A stretch of DNA of 64,000 nucleotides from Zopfochytrium polystomum. Taxonomy: Eukaryota; Chytridiomycota; Chytridiomycetes; Chytridiales; Chytridiaceae. Positions within the stretch are counted from its first letter, which is position 1. Each line of letters begins with the position of its first letter. Location of the stretch: NCBI GenBank assembly GCA_025765615.1, contig JAIVFJ010000256.1, forward strand, positions 23,342 through 87,341. Direction: 5' to 3'. A program made the translations under genes and the position numbers. Below, piece after piece: positions 1-11,490 of the stretch. A model generated the notes under the pieces. The model saw nothing but the letters and a program-made list of their open reading frames with translations, did not search any database and had not been told where the DNA came from.

Positions 1-1046
1 GCCACTGGGGTACTGCTTGCCAGTTCGCCTAAAGCTTAAGAGAATGACTACTTTCTGTGCGCCCAGCGTCACCTCTTCTCCTCACCGGGACTCGACCCAG
101 AACTTCATCTGAAGTCAGATCTAGCCGGTATCGGGGAGGCCATTTACACGGTGGTTTTCCCCATAAAATCAGGCACAGCGTACAATTTTTTCGATGGAAC
201 TTCGGCCGCTTCACCTTAACCTGCGGGTTCGATCGCGTTGCTTCTCCAGCAGCAATGGAAGAAACTCTTGAAGAATTGCAAGCTGCGCTCCTCAACAATG
301 CGACCCCTTCGCCATTTTTCATTTTTTTTAATATTGTTCCAGCCCTGAAGGGGCTGACGGGAAGAGAAAGAGCCATCAACAGTGAACCGATCTAGACTAT
401 GTCCAGGTATCACCTCAGCAAACCCACCCCATGCACTACGGACTGGACTGACGCGCTCGTTCTGGCAATGCAGTCCACCGAGTTTACGCCCAAGTCGGGT
501 GCTACGAGGACGAGGGCGAAGTCACGCCCGACAAGAGGGGATTCCAGTTTAACGAGACAGCGTCTCAGATCAACTTCTTCGCACCGATGAGCTCCACACG
601 CGGCTGCTGTTTGCCAAAATTGCGTACAAGAGTCACGACCCACCGCCCTGCAGTTCCTGGCCGACAACGGGCTGTCCAATCGATTGCTCATTGGGGCACC
701 GAAACGAGGTGTCGCTGCGGTGTTGCGCTGATGAACGGCTTCGAGCTATGGGGCTTCGCGTCGAGGGAAACCTTCTGGGCCTTCCAGATTCAGTCAGTTG
801 GGACTCCGGGGAACCTTCAATTCTCAAGCGACGTTGCCGTCGTCGATTGCCATCCCGCCGTGCACAAAGGTCACCGTTCCTGCTGGCGATTATAAGCTTC
901 GCCTGAAAGCGCTTAAGCATTTTGCTCCGTTTTCGAAGTTCGACGATGACGAGTCATATGAGGTGAGTGAAGCGAAGTTCTCGTTACTCCGTCGTTTTGT
1001 TGCAGATTGTCGATGCGATGTTTCAACACTCTAAAATTGTTTATTA
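1..1046 (+). pseudogene. S8 subtilisin-like protease pseudogene, copy 1 (3' part, truncated by window edge)
   Basis: This is a decayed copy of the intact protease at 2252-5355. Positions 90-330 match the catalytic-serine region of the intact gene (residues like LQAALLNNATPSPFF are kept), and 420-960 match its C-terminal domain. About 490 bases of the intact gene, between the counterparts of roughly 4190 and 4690, are missing near position 330-430. Stops and frame changes break every long frame. The last intron is still recognisable: a GTGAGT donor near 964, a TTGTTGCAG acceptor near 1005, and a relic final exon reading to a TAA at 1044-1046. The 5' half would lie outside the window. Confidence 0.85.
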
Positions 1047-1444
1047 ATAATGAAATTGTCGGAACCGAACTTTCTGATAAAGCAGTATACACCGTGTTCC
1101 TCCGTGTTTACATTTCCCGCACGAAGTGATCGGAGCGTGGTCGGCTGATTGAAGAAAATACCTTTCCATCCGGCTTAAACCGCCCGGACATGACGCTGGC
1201 CATTTCGGTGTTCGTTGTAGTCAAGTTCATCTCCACCGTCGTCGGTCATCGATGACTAATCAATTTTCAGTTCTGTTGACGATTCCCGATGCTGGTAGCG
1301 CCTGTTTCCAGTGGGCATGCGGTGGATGAACGTGCCCGCCTGTCTTCCATTAGGGCCTGTTACACTGGACTATTTGATGTCCATCCGAACTTGTCAATTG
1401 ACGTACCTTCCTTCAGCATTTCCTTCAACCTGCTTCGTGGGGCG

Positions 1445-1533
1445 ATGGCGTCGGTCGCACCCGAGCGCAACGAGCTGAAGGCGGAGTACGACGCATGCTT
1501 CAACAAGTGGTGTGGCAATAAGTTCCTTAAGGG
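1445..1533 (+). pseudogene. TRIAP1/Mdm35-like (UPF0203) gene relic
   Basis: A stretch of about 30 codons starting at an ATG reads like the N-terminus of TRIAP1/Mdm35, the small twin-CX9C protein that chaperones Ups/PRELI lipid-transfer proteins in the mitochondrial intermembrane space. The core ELKAEYDACFNKW followed by KFLKG is very close to the family. The first cysteine of the first CX9C pair is an arginine (CGC where TGC would be expected), and no second CX9C pair is found in the following 400 bases in any frame. The open frame continues to 1870 without resembling the family. I take it as a gene fragment brought in or left behind between two protease copies; a short diverged gene with an unseen second exon is the alternative. 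Confidence 0.55.
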
Positions 1534-2251
1534 TGTTTCGACCAGCGAGTGGGCAACCCAGAGTCGATTGGCATCACTCTCATTTATGGCACAATCGGAC
1601 CAGCACTGGTGGATTTTTTCTTTCCAGATGAGTTGCTCAGACAATCGAGGACTGTTGAGCAAACGAGTGGCAAGCGGCAGGTCGCAGCGAGCGAGTTGCG
1701 CGTATTGCTTGCCGGCGTCTTCGGGCGGTGTTTGGCATCCACCCGCCGCCGCTGCCGACGCCAACCACCGCGCCGCTACCATCAAGATTTACAAAAAATT
1801 TCGCTGCCGTCCAACGGTGGAAGCCCGCCCGAATGCGAACGTCATCACGCTAGATCGGTCGGCTTCGTGAACGAGGCCCAGAAATAATCGAACGCCTTAT
1901 TATTATTTATTTGTTTTTGTTAAAGAACACCACAACACAGCTCAGTTCATGTCCTTTTTCAACGGAAAAGTTTGGTTTGGTTGATTGCTTTGTTTTCTGT
2001 TTTGGGTGAAAGGGGGCACCGAAAAAGGAAACTTGAACTGAAGAGCGAACAAAGAACGAAAGGAAGAAAATTTTCTCTGGTTTGTTTGGAAGACACCACC
2101 ACCCACCCCCCGCTTCCGCAGTAGTCAACAGCTTCCGCCCGACGGACGGCAGACCCTCTCGGCTTGTGTTAATAATTCACAGCGCGGTATTTCAATACGC
2201 AGAAACGCCCAACAAAGACGGAAAGAGAAAAAAAAATAGGCATCATCACTT
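1534..2251. other. Intergenic: downstream of the TRIAP1-like relic and upstream of the protease
   Basis: I see no supported gene here. It includes an AT-rich stretch around 1890-1930 and the presumed promoter and 5' leader of the intact protease, with an A-rich run just before its ATG at 2252. Confidence 0.5.
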
Positions 2252-5200
2252 ATGGTCCGGCTACCCCTCCTCCGCGTCTGCCTCCCCTGCAGCGGCGGCC
2301 GCGCCCTTTTGGCGGCCTTCCTCGCGACCGCGACCGCCGTCCTCACCGGACTCTCAGCCGACGTCGCCGCTGCCGGCGACTTTCGAGGGGGCGTTGTTCG
2401 GTTGTCGGAGAGGGTGCTGGCTCCTCACATTGCATTGGTCGAGTTTCCTCCTGGCCAAGACTGCGACCCTGCTGCCCGAGTCTCAAGCGTGCTCAACGAG
2501 ACAGGAGTGTCCTTCAAGCCACGGACCGTCACGAACACGTCGCTGTTTTGCGGCTTCTCCTTCGAGTTGAACGACCAAACCGATGCTGGTGAGTGAAAAT
2601 TTTTTTTGAGTGCCGTTTGGTCGGGGCTTAATCGGTCAAGCTCATGCAATCTTCAGCTGCCGACCATGTCGCCTCTTTGTTTTCCGGTGGCGCAACAATT
2701 CATCCCATTTATTCCCAGCAGCGCATTATGACGACTGGACAGATTACCACTGCCGCGACGTCTGCTGTCGGACTCAACGCATCCATCACTCGGGACCCTG
2801 TCCACTCTGCCACTGGCGTTTACGAAGCACGGGAAAAGCTGGGCCTTGACGGCAGAGGCATTAAAATTGCTATTATCGACGACGGAATGTACTACAAGCA
2901 CCCGGCGCTTGGCGGTTGCTTCGGTCCCGGCTGCCGCGTCGCATTTGGCTGGGACTTTGTGGGCGATGATTACGACACGACGCAAGAACTGAAACCCGAC
3001 GGGGACCCGCTCAACACTTGCAAAGGGGGCTCCCACGGAACAAGTGTTGCTGGCGTCGCAGCCGCTGACGGCACCAACATCACGGCAGAAGGATTCGTCC
3101 CCGCAGTTCCATTTTCCGGCGTCGCACCAGCAGCCACACTGGGAGCGTACAAAATCACTTCGTGCGCGGGCATTATTTTCACCGATGTGATTACAGCCGC
3201 AATCTTCCGCGCCGCTGCGGATGGCGCAGACGTCATAAACTTGTCGTTGGGCGGCGGCCAGAACTATCCCGACGATATCACGACGATCGCCGCTGACAGG
3301 GTGGCCGCAGATGGCCACTTCGTGGTCGGAAGCGCCGGAAATAACTTTGTTGCAGGGATGTTCACCGCCGCCGGGCCAGGGCAATCAATTAAAGCCTTTT
3401 CGGCAACGGCGTTCGAGCCTCCAGAAGCGTGGTCAAACTACCTGACCATTGACGGCAAGGAATACCAGTGGGAGGGTGGTTTTTTGGCAAATTTTTCGTT
3501 CCCCCAGGCGCTCCAGGTCGTCCCAAACAATCCTCGCGCAATTGGGAACCTTTCGGCACTTGACGATGGCTGTAAATCTGTTTCAAGCGCTGTCAAGGGA
3601 AAAACGGCGATTCTCCAGCTTGGCACCGTCTGCGGCTCTCTCACTGCATGCAAGTATGTACAGTGATTCTCGATTGTGATTCGTCCCCTTGAGCTCATAA
3701 ACCTGTTACAACTATTATTCTTTCAATAGTAACGCTGCGGACGCTGGCGCTGTTGCATGCATAATGGTCAGCGATCAGAATTTCAAAGGAAGCTGGGTTG
3801 GATCCGATCGAATCCCCACAGCGGGGGTTGAACTCGCGACTGGAGTCCTGCTCGCCACTTCACCGAACGCGACCGTTGTCATCTACCAAGAGCTTAGGAA
3901 AGTGGCAACTTTTGGTGCGAAAACCATCTCCTCCCAATCCTCGCTAGGCCTCGACCCTGAACTGCACTTGAAGCCGGACTTGGGCGGAATCGGCGGCCCT
4001 ACGTACACGTCGATTTCACCCGTTCAAGCGGGCACTGCCTACGGGTTCTTCGCAGGATCTTCAGCGGCTGCACCTTATGTGGCGGGTTCAATCGCCTTGC
4101 TCCTCCAGCAGCAACGGAACGGAACTTTTGAAGAATTGCAAGCTGCCCTGCTGAACAATGCGACCCCTTCGCCGTTTTTCAACGCCACAGCAAACCCTGC
4201 CAGTCCAACTTTCGACCCCAAAGTCATCGATTCTGTGGCGGTCCAGGGCGCTGGCCTGGTGAATGTGTACAACGCAGCGATCGCAAAGACGAGGGTCACT
4301 CCCGCAAAACTTGGATTGAATGACACCTCCAGGATGCTCCAGAGCTACTCCGTCACCATCGAGAATTTGAACGACAAGGACATAGTTTATACCGTCAGTC
4401 ATGTCAAAGCATTGACTTATGCTCCGTTGAGAACGGGAGAAGACGCAATGCTCACTCAACGCCAGCTCCACGCAACCACCAACCAGGCGAAAGTAACAGT
4501 GGGAGACGCTGGTCCGGACCAACCTGCCACCTACAAGGTCAAAGCGAGAAGCAATAAAACGGTGACAGTTCGCTTCACAGCACCAAAGGCACTGCCAGGT
4601 CAACGATTCCCAATCTATTCAGGCTACCTCGCAGTGTCCAACAACCTTGACGCAACCGTTCAACACGTTCCATACGCCGGAGTGGTCGGCAACTGGACCG
4701 ACGCGCCAGTGCTGGCGAAGCAGTCGACCGAATTTTCTCCGAAGATCGGCTGCTACGAGGACGAGGGCGGTGTTACACCGGTCAAGAGCGGGTTCCAGTT
4801 CAACGGGACAGACTCGCAGATCAACTGCTACGCGCCAATCAGCTCCACTACTCGGCTTCTGTTTGGGGAAGTCGCGTACATGGGTCGCGACTCTGCCGTC
4901 CTTCAGTTCCTGAAAGACAACGGTCTGTCCAATCGATCGCTCATAGGCAAGCCGAAACGAGGCATCGCGGCCGGTGTCGCGTTAATGAACGGTTTACTCA
5001 TGTGGGGAGTCGCGTCGAGGCAGACTTTTATGACGACCCGCGTTCAGTCGGTCGGGATTCCGGGGAATTTGCGGTTCTGGGGCGACGTTGCGGTGCCGTC
5101 TACGATTGTGACCGCAACGACGGCATCGTCTTTCAACTTTACGAAGGTCTCGCTTCCTCCTGGCGATTACAAGCTTCGCATCAAGGCGCTTAAGCACTTT

Positions 5201-5355
5201 GTGCCATTTTCAAGCCTTGACGATGACGAGTCATTCGATGTAAGTGGGGCTAAGTTCCTGTTCTTCATGTGATTTACGTCAATCATGTATGGCTCACGGC
5301 TTCGTTTCCTTTGTTGCAGATTATCGATGTTCCAACCGTCAAGATTGTTTACTGA
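2252..5355 (+). CDS. Secreted subtilisin-like serine protease (S8), intact copy
   Basis: Four exons (2252-2588, 2657-3653, 3730-5239, 5320-5355) give an uninterrupted 959-residue protein. Residues 1-42 look like a signal peptide with a hydrophobic core; about 45-112 resemble an inhibitor-type propeptide. The triad is visible: Asp187 in AIIDDG, His239 in GGSHGTSVAG and Ser556 in GSSAAAPYVAG. The stretch between His and Ser is long, as in the Vpr/minor extracellular protease type with a PA-like insert. After the catalytic domain comes a fibronectin-like C-terminal region of about 350 residues. All introns have GT-AG borders and phases that match. The product is expected to be exported and to degrade external protein. 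The two neighbouring copies are dead, so this is the only working member of the cluster. Confidence 0.9.
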
Positions 5356-5904
5356 GAAGAACACAATAAAATTTTTTTCAACTCTAGTTGCTCGGCGAAA
5401 CCGTGAGATTAGTAACTTGAACTTCCAGCATGACATTATGATGTGCAAGCGATACCATGTTTCCTTTGTATATTGATACACGGATAGGGTGAACCACAAC
5501 CGCTGGAGGCGGAGACTCTATCGAAAATGACAGGATGAGCCGAAGATACAGTGCCTCTAATTTGTTGATATTGGGCTGTTGACGAAATTTCTGCTTTTTT
5601 CCGATCATCCAATCTTCACATGAAACCAAGTAGATCGGTGCAAAAGTCAAGATGTCATAGTTGAGAAGAGCCTCGGAAGGTTGGAAGAGGGGTTAGACGT
5701 TTCAATTGGAATACAGGGGTGTGTGAAAAAGGACAGAGAATTGAAATACAGGGTGCGTGACGAAGGCAGAGGGGTAAAAACTGGGGCGCGGGGTGGTCCA
5801 AAGCAACATAGCGAGGAGGCTTAGTGTTTTTTGTGGTTAGAAGGAGGCTTCATCTGGCGCGGCCATTTTATTCGATTCCGAAGGGACTGGATCCTTCATG
5901 CCGT
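5356..5904. other. Intergenic between protease copies 2 and 3
   Basis: About 550 bases with no supported coding region. The next protease copy starts abruptly in the middle of the C-terminal domain near 5905, so its 5' part was lost or never copied. Confidence 0.5.
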
Positions 5905-6737
5905 ATTTGCTGTAAAGGCAACCACCAGCCAAGCGACTGTAACAGTGGGAGACGCTGGTCCGGACCAACCCGCTACTTGCACCGTCAAAGCGAGAAGCAA
6001 TAAAACCGTGACAGTCCGATTCACACCGCCAAAGGCACTTCCCAACGCTTCGGTCTTTTCAGGCTCCAACAACATCGATGCAACCGTTCAGCACGTTCCG
6101 TACGCCGGAGTGGTCGGCAATTGGCGCCAGTGCTGGCAAAGCAGTCGACCGAGTTTTCGCCAAGGATCGGGACGAGGGCGCCGTGACAACGGTCACGAGC
6201 GGGTTCCAGTTTAACGGGACAGCCTCTCAGATCAACTGTATTTGCCGATCAGCTCCACCACGTGGCGGCTGTTTGCCGAAGTTGCGTACACGGGTCGCGA
6301 CCCAACATGCTGCAGTTCCTGGCCGACAACGAGATGTCCAATCGATCGCTTATCGGAACACCGAAACGAGGTGTCGTGTCGCAATGATGGGCTTGCTGCG
6401 GTGGGGCATCGCGTCGAGGCAGACTTTTGTGACGACCCGGACCGAGGCGGTTGGGCCTCCGGGGAATTCTCCAGTCTGGGGCGACGCTGCAGTACCATCT
6501 TCGATTGTGGCCGGGTCGACGGCGACGTCTTTCAACTTCACGCTGGTCTTGCTTCCTCCTGGCGATTACAAGCTTCGCATCAAAGGGCTCAAACACTTTT
6601 TGCCGTTTTCAAGGCTTGACGATGATGAGTCGTTCGACGTGAGTGCGTCGAAGTTGTTTTGTTGTTTTAGCTTGCTCAAACTTTCCCTTTGGCTTCAGAC
6701 CGTGGAAATTCCAGCAGTCTAGATTGTGTTCTGGTAG
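5905..6737 (+). pseudogene. S8 subtilisin-like protease pseudogene, copy 3 (C-terminal domain only)
   Basis: From about 5905 the sequence closely matches the C-terminal domain of the intact protease (TVGDAGPDQPAT, KARSNKTVTVRFT, DATVQHVPYAGVVGNW), but it contains no catalytic domain. Frame changes occur after GVVGNW, near 6170 and near 6250. The last intron survives (GTGAGT donor near 6640, CTTCAG acceptor near 6698). In the final exon the lysine codon AAG of the intact gene is TAG. The copy is therefore truncated at the 5' end and carries several lesions. Confidence 0.88.
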
Positions 6738-7033
6738 CGAATGCAGTCTGCCTTTTTTTTTTTCTTATTTGAGACATTCAGTCGTTTGGAGCTTCGTGCC
6801 CGGCCAAAATAACCGTGTCAGCGCGTTGTCAGTTTAGTAATGAGAAGTTGCAGCATACCACAAGCGATTTTTATTTCTCAGACAGGATTGGGTTGTCGGT
6901 CTCTTCAAGAGAGAACTGCAGGGCTGTTGTTAAAGCCAAAAACGCTTATCGATCGCAGATTTCGCGCTAAAAGTGTCCGAGCAGGACCGATATTGTGCCG
7001 ATGGAATTCAAGAGCTCCTTTGGAAGAAAACAG

Positions 7034-8740
7034 TTAGTTCTCGAACACGGTCGCGCTTGCTGCTGGGCCAGGAAGGGCAGGCCCACCAAACCTCCGTACA
7101 GCTGCCCTTGCTAATGCCTCCCCCGGCATGTCAATCCCGGACGGGGCCTGCAGCAACCATTCTCCCATCGCCTGCCGCACCTTGCCGACTTTGACTGTCC
7201 CGTCCTCCCTCCGCTCGATAGTCAGCACCCAGCCCCAACCCTCGACAATTCGAAGCGTCGGAACACCCAGAGCCATTCGAACGACTGCTACTTCGACTTC
7301 CAATTCCACAGATTCTTCACCGCTGGGCTCGAAATGTGGGATCCCAAACGCGATCCCGCCGTGCAGCGCCTCAATGCGGTCGAACCGACGCAGCGCCACC
7401 GCGATTGCGTCGATCCCTGGTTGCTGAGGGTCCCTCGTCCCTCCGGCGTCCAGCCATCGCACCCCCGGCGCGGCCAGCGCCAACTCAGCGAGGCCGTCGA
7501 CGCCTGGGTGGATGTTCAGCCCAAGGTGGGTTATCGTCCGCCGAGCGCCAGTTTCCGCGAGCGCCGCAAGAAAGGCGGCGCGCCAGGGTGCTGGCTCGCC
7601 GTGCTTCAGGGGTGGCAGGTCGTCCTCGTCAATGTGTAGGTGCGCATCCTCGGACACGGTCGGGTGGACGTCGACGCCAGTAAGGCACCAAAGGGGTCGA
7701 GTCGGCGGCGCCGCACGGAGAATGACGGCCGACTGCCATGGCACGGCGTGAAGGGTTTGAAGGTGCGGTAGGGATTCTGGTGACAGCTGAAAAGACCGCC
7801 AGGATTCTAAGCCCAGGGCTGGCGACAGGACGAGGTTGGTGAGTGTCGGGTGGGCGTTCAGGAATCTGGACAAGGACGCGGTGCTGCGGGCCGAACAAAC
7901 GATAGGCACGTCAGGTGAGGGAGGTGGGCAGTATTCAGGAAGTTGGAAATGTCGACTGCGGCATCGCGCATGGCGAAACGGATGTGGAGTGACTGAGTTA
8001 TTGGTGAGTCAATTGACAGAGGCTGACTTTCGCGACTTACCTTCAGCGAAGCAGCATTGAGTTCAATCAATGACTCCAGGCCTTTTATTCGCTCTTTATG
8101 GTCCAAAGAGTCGTAAATCTGATAGGTCGAGATCTCCAGCTGCTCCAAACTCCCAATTTGGAGAAACTGGTTCCAAGATGCTGTCAGTTTTTGGTCTTTG
8201 CTGACACGAAGTAATGTCACCTCTGAGCTTGTGAGCATAGAAGTGAGATTGCAGTCACTGGGGGGCCCAACATAAGACGTCTGGTCCAAAACACGGAGGC
8301 TCCTGAGATATTTGCAGCGCCGTACCGCGGCCCACAACGCGTCTGCTTTGGACGGTGCGTTCTCTCGCCACCACACGAAGCTGCAAAGGTTCGGCATATT
8401 CCCGAGAGCACTAATCAAGGACATCTCTGGATCTGCGTCAGGAGGCGCGTCATCTTGGTTCTTGCGGCGAACCGCCTCAATTTCCGCTGGGAACGACCTC
8501 AGGGAATAATTAGGAAATGACGTAGACCCAATATTCTCACTCGGGGTTGGCGGTCCAATAGCTTACGCCGGGATGATCCCGGGTGATTTCGAGCACGCGA
8601 ACAGATGCAGCAGCGGAGGCTATCGGATCGCCAGGCCGAGCGCGTGCGATCGCCGCCCAGGCCCAGGAGGCAGTACGGAGTCTGCCACGAATGATCACAG
8701 TGGAAAGGGGCGCAGTCATCGACATACAATGCAACTCAAC
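7034..8740 (-). pseudogene. F-box/leucine-rich-repeat-like gene, frame broken
   Basis: Reading leftward from about 8740, a segment with an F-box-like helix (RTASWAWAAIARA) precedes a longer exon (8424 to about 7880, with a probable 48-nt intron starting in the codon after LNAASLK) and then a frame ending at the stop at 7034. The protein has irregular leucine-rich segments such as HLPHLTCLSFV and NAHPTLTNLVL, typical of the large F-box-like families of filamentous fungi, which act as substrate receptors or are orphans. Near 7890-7910 the reading frame must shift by one base within the sequence CLSFV to CSARSTASLSRF, with no intron large enough to explain it. The 5' exon junction around 8500-8560 is also unresolved. 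I call it a pseudogene, but a consensus error is equally possible. Confidence 0.55.
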
Positions 8741-8878
8741 TTCGTTTCGACAAATCTGCTTCGCAATTTTGGTTGTGCAAGGGGCATTTGAAACTGCCGA
8801 TAAGGGCCAACCGTGATGACTTTATTGTCGGATTCTTTGAGAGTAAACGCGCTCTCATGCTGAATCAAAAGTCCACCA

Positions 8879-10993
8879 TCAACCCTTCAACCTCACCCAC
8901 ACAATCCCAGCAAGGGCAACTGCAGCAAGTGCTGCAATCCAGGTGCTATGACTCGGCTGTTGGGCCGTCCGCTTCGTTTGTCGGCGAACCGGCATGAGCT
9001 TCGGTGCCACTCCACCTTTAAGAACTGTTACCGCCTCTTTGCTGGCTCGGATACCCGATTCGACCTTCCCAAATCGATGATGTTTAACAACCGGAAAAAC
9101 TTTGGGGATTCTTTTGCCTCACCGCCCCATCCATGTATCCAATCCAGGCAGTGGCCGTTTCGGTTCCAGCAAAGAAAATATTGCCACCTAATGGGCGGCG
9201 CAACTCATTGTTATACAGAGATAGTGTACCAGGAGCCATGAAGCCAACTGGAGGTAAAAGAAGGAAAAGCAGTCAAGAACCGTTAGATGTTCATCTGACC
9301 AAAAAACCTGTGTCGTACTTGGACAACCACCGGTGAACTCTTCCTTCGTCCAGTCGTGCTCAATATATTCACGCGGTTGCGAAAATCGCTCATCTTTCAA
9401 AAGAAGCTGTAAGTGATCGAGCACCACCTGCTTCCTGTCTCTTTCTGGCAAATTAGACCAGAACTCGCCCTCAGTACTGTATTTCAACAATGTTCAGTAT
9501 CAGTATCGTGCTTCCCTGCTATCCGCGTTACCTTGTCAGAAAGCATGTTATCGACCCGTAAGACTCGTCTTGGTCCGACGTATCGTAAGTCAGGCTAATT
9601 GGTCCGCAACAACTGATTGCTTCGCCAGAGATCCCTTGTTCGCGCCAAAACGGTTTATCGTATATGCAAATGGCCTGGAGTAGAACCCGTCAAAAGTTTC
9701 CGTTCAGCAACAGTTGATTGCATCGTTTACCTTGGAATAAAAACCCATTGCTGCAAGCTTTTGCGACAAGTGAATCTTCCTTGAAGAAAGCGACGGCGTC
9801 CAGCGAATCTTCACGTGCTGAGAGGGCGGAACAGCAAATATAACTGTTTTGGCTCTGAATGGTGTCTCAGAGCCTTCGTCAAAATGTTTGTTAGCAGCGA
9901 AAGACCCAAAAACCGGGCGCGACTTGCACCTGCCACGAAAACTTTGATGATGCCATCCGTGGAGGACCGGTCAACGTGGGTCACAGGCGAGGAAAGGCGA
10001 AGCTGAAAGCTGTTCAGGCGACTCGCTAGCTTCAGAGAAATCGACTGCGCGCCTACGACGACCGAAAAACGCATGAGGGATCCATTCAAGCAAATACTTT
10101 CCCGTACCGTCTTTCAATCTCATTTTCTGAGCGCCGCTGGTTTCCAGCAAAGTAAGAATAGAACCGGCGCTTCTGGCAGCCTTTAGCAAAAACAGTAAGG
10201 ACACCTCCTTCGGCTCTGCACCAACAAGAGTTCTTATGGTCACGTCCATCAGGTTTTTGCCAGCAGTTGTCCACATCGACTTTTGCATCCACGTCGCCAT
10301 GCTCATACTATCCCACTCCTCCTCTCGAGCCGTGAAAGACTCCGCCGGATTTTCTATCACGCCGGGAGAGAGCCGGCTCGCCATTCGGTCCAGCGCAGCA
10401 ATCGCGAGGTGGGCGTCGACGAAGCCTGCCGGGGAGGTGGAAGGGAACGCGCCAGAGTAGGTGTCAATAGTGGAGTTATCCATTTGGATGGTGCTTTTTC
10501 CACTGTCGTATTGTTCCAAAGTCGTCAAGCCGAGCGACTTTACAAGGCAACCAATATTTGGTTGGATGTCGGGGTTGATCCATGTTCCGCCTGCGCAGGT
10601 CCTGGAGGTGAGTGACTAGTCGCAATAATGGATCAGCCCCACCTAAATCCACCCTAATCTTGTTTTCAGAGTCCAGAGTCTGCGTCAAGGTGCGGCCGCC
10701 AACACGATCGCGGGCTTCCAGCACGAGAACGGCAAGGCCTGTGTGCGGAAGAAGCATTCAGTGGTAGAGTCCGACATGGTGAGGACGATCGCGCGTCTGC
10801 AAGTCTGCTCGCCTTCATCCAGGCAGCGCGTCGCAGCGGTCAACCCGGATATTCCCGCCCCGATCACGATGGTCTGCGATGCAGCGATGCAATATGTCAG
10901 ATTTCTACTCAGCAGCCAGTTGTGTAATGTCAGCAAGTGGTGGAGTTGACTCACATCGACAAGCGCGCCCTCACTTCTTCCGTCGATCGTCAT
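8879..10993 (-). CDS. Flavin monoamine oxidase with C-terminal membrane anchor
   Basis: Ten exons on the minus strand (10993-10955, 10873-10813, 10738-10643, 10590-10108, 10052-9930, 9873-9731, 9674-9532, 9476-9319, 9247-9123, 9064-8879) join in perfect phase to 518 residues. The enzyme should oxidise primary amines to aldehydes with release of H2O2. The FAD-binding motif IVIGAGISGLTAA is at about residue 14, followed by VLEARDRVGGRT and DLGGTWINP. Later come IYDKPFWREQGISGEA, GGCPIGFMAPG and FAGTETATAWIGYMDGAV near the C-terminus. The cysteine region reads GGCP, as in fungal MAO-N, not the SGGCY of animal MAO. A hydrophobic helix near residues 495-515 followed by a short basic tail resembles the outer-membrane anchor of MAO. 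One intron (10812-10739) has a GC donor; two acceptors end in AAG. A possible acceptor just before the ATG suggests an intron in the 5' leader. Confidence 0.93.
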
Positions 10994-11490
10994 TTCCTGA
11001 AAATTGTGGACAGAATGGAAAGTGTCCCGACGACACCCAAGGGGTTTGTCGGTCTCAAAGTGACAATTTAAATGTACAGATCTTGCTGTGTTATTTGTCG
11101 CCTGTTGCAGTAGATCGCTCGTTCGATAATAATAACAATATTCTTGCCGACAGAAACGGGAGCGAACTTCCCGTTTCCCCACGGCGTGGATAGGGGTCCT
11201 TAAGTCGCCGAACTGAGGTCCGCGGTCGCTGCGTCTAATCAGCCGGCTGCTCTTAATTTCGCAGTCCAACTGGCACCGTGAATGCTAATCGGTGGCAAAG
11301 GTGCCTGGAACGAACGCTTTCGCTCTGGCCCTGTGACCCTGTGACTGAGTGCAAAAGCATCACGAAACGAACCCATCTTGTTGCGTTGTTGGGTTGTTGG
11401 CCTGACCTTTGTTTGTTTGCTCGTGCCACCCGCCGCCAAGTCACCATTTGGGCACAGTCACAAGTAACGAGACGCTCGCTCCTTGCCACC
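10994..11490. other. Divergent intergenic region between MAO and the UBX-LRR gene
   Basis: About 500 bases between two divergently transcribed genes, so it should contain both promoters. I recognise no coding exon or specific control site. Confidence 0.5.

Noticed and set aside
1289..1870. 193-residue open frame
   Set aside because: Only the 30 codons at 1445-1533 resemble a known family; the remainder is not protein-like.
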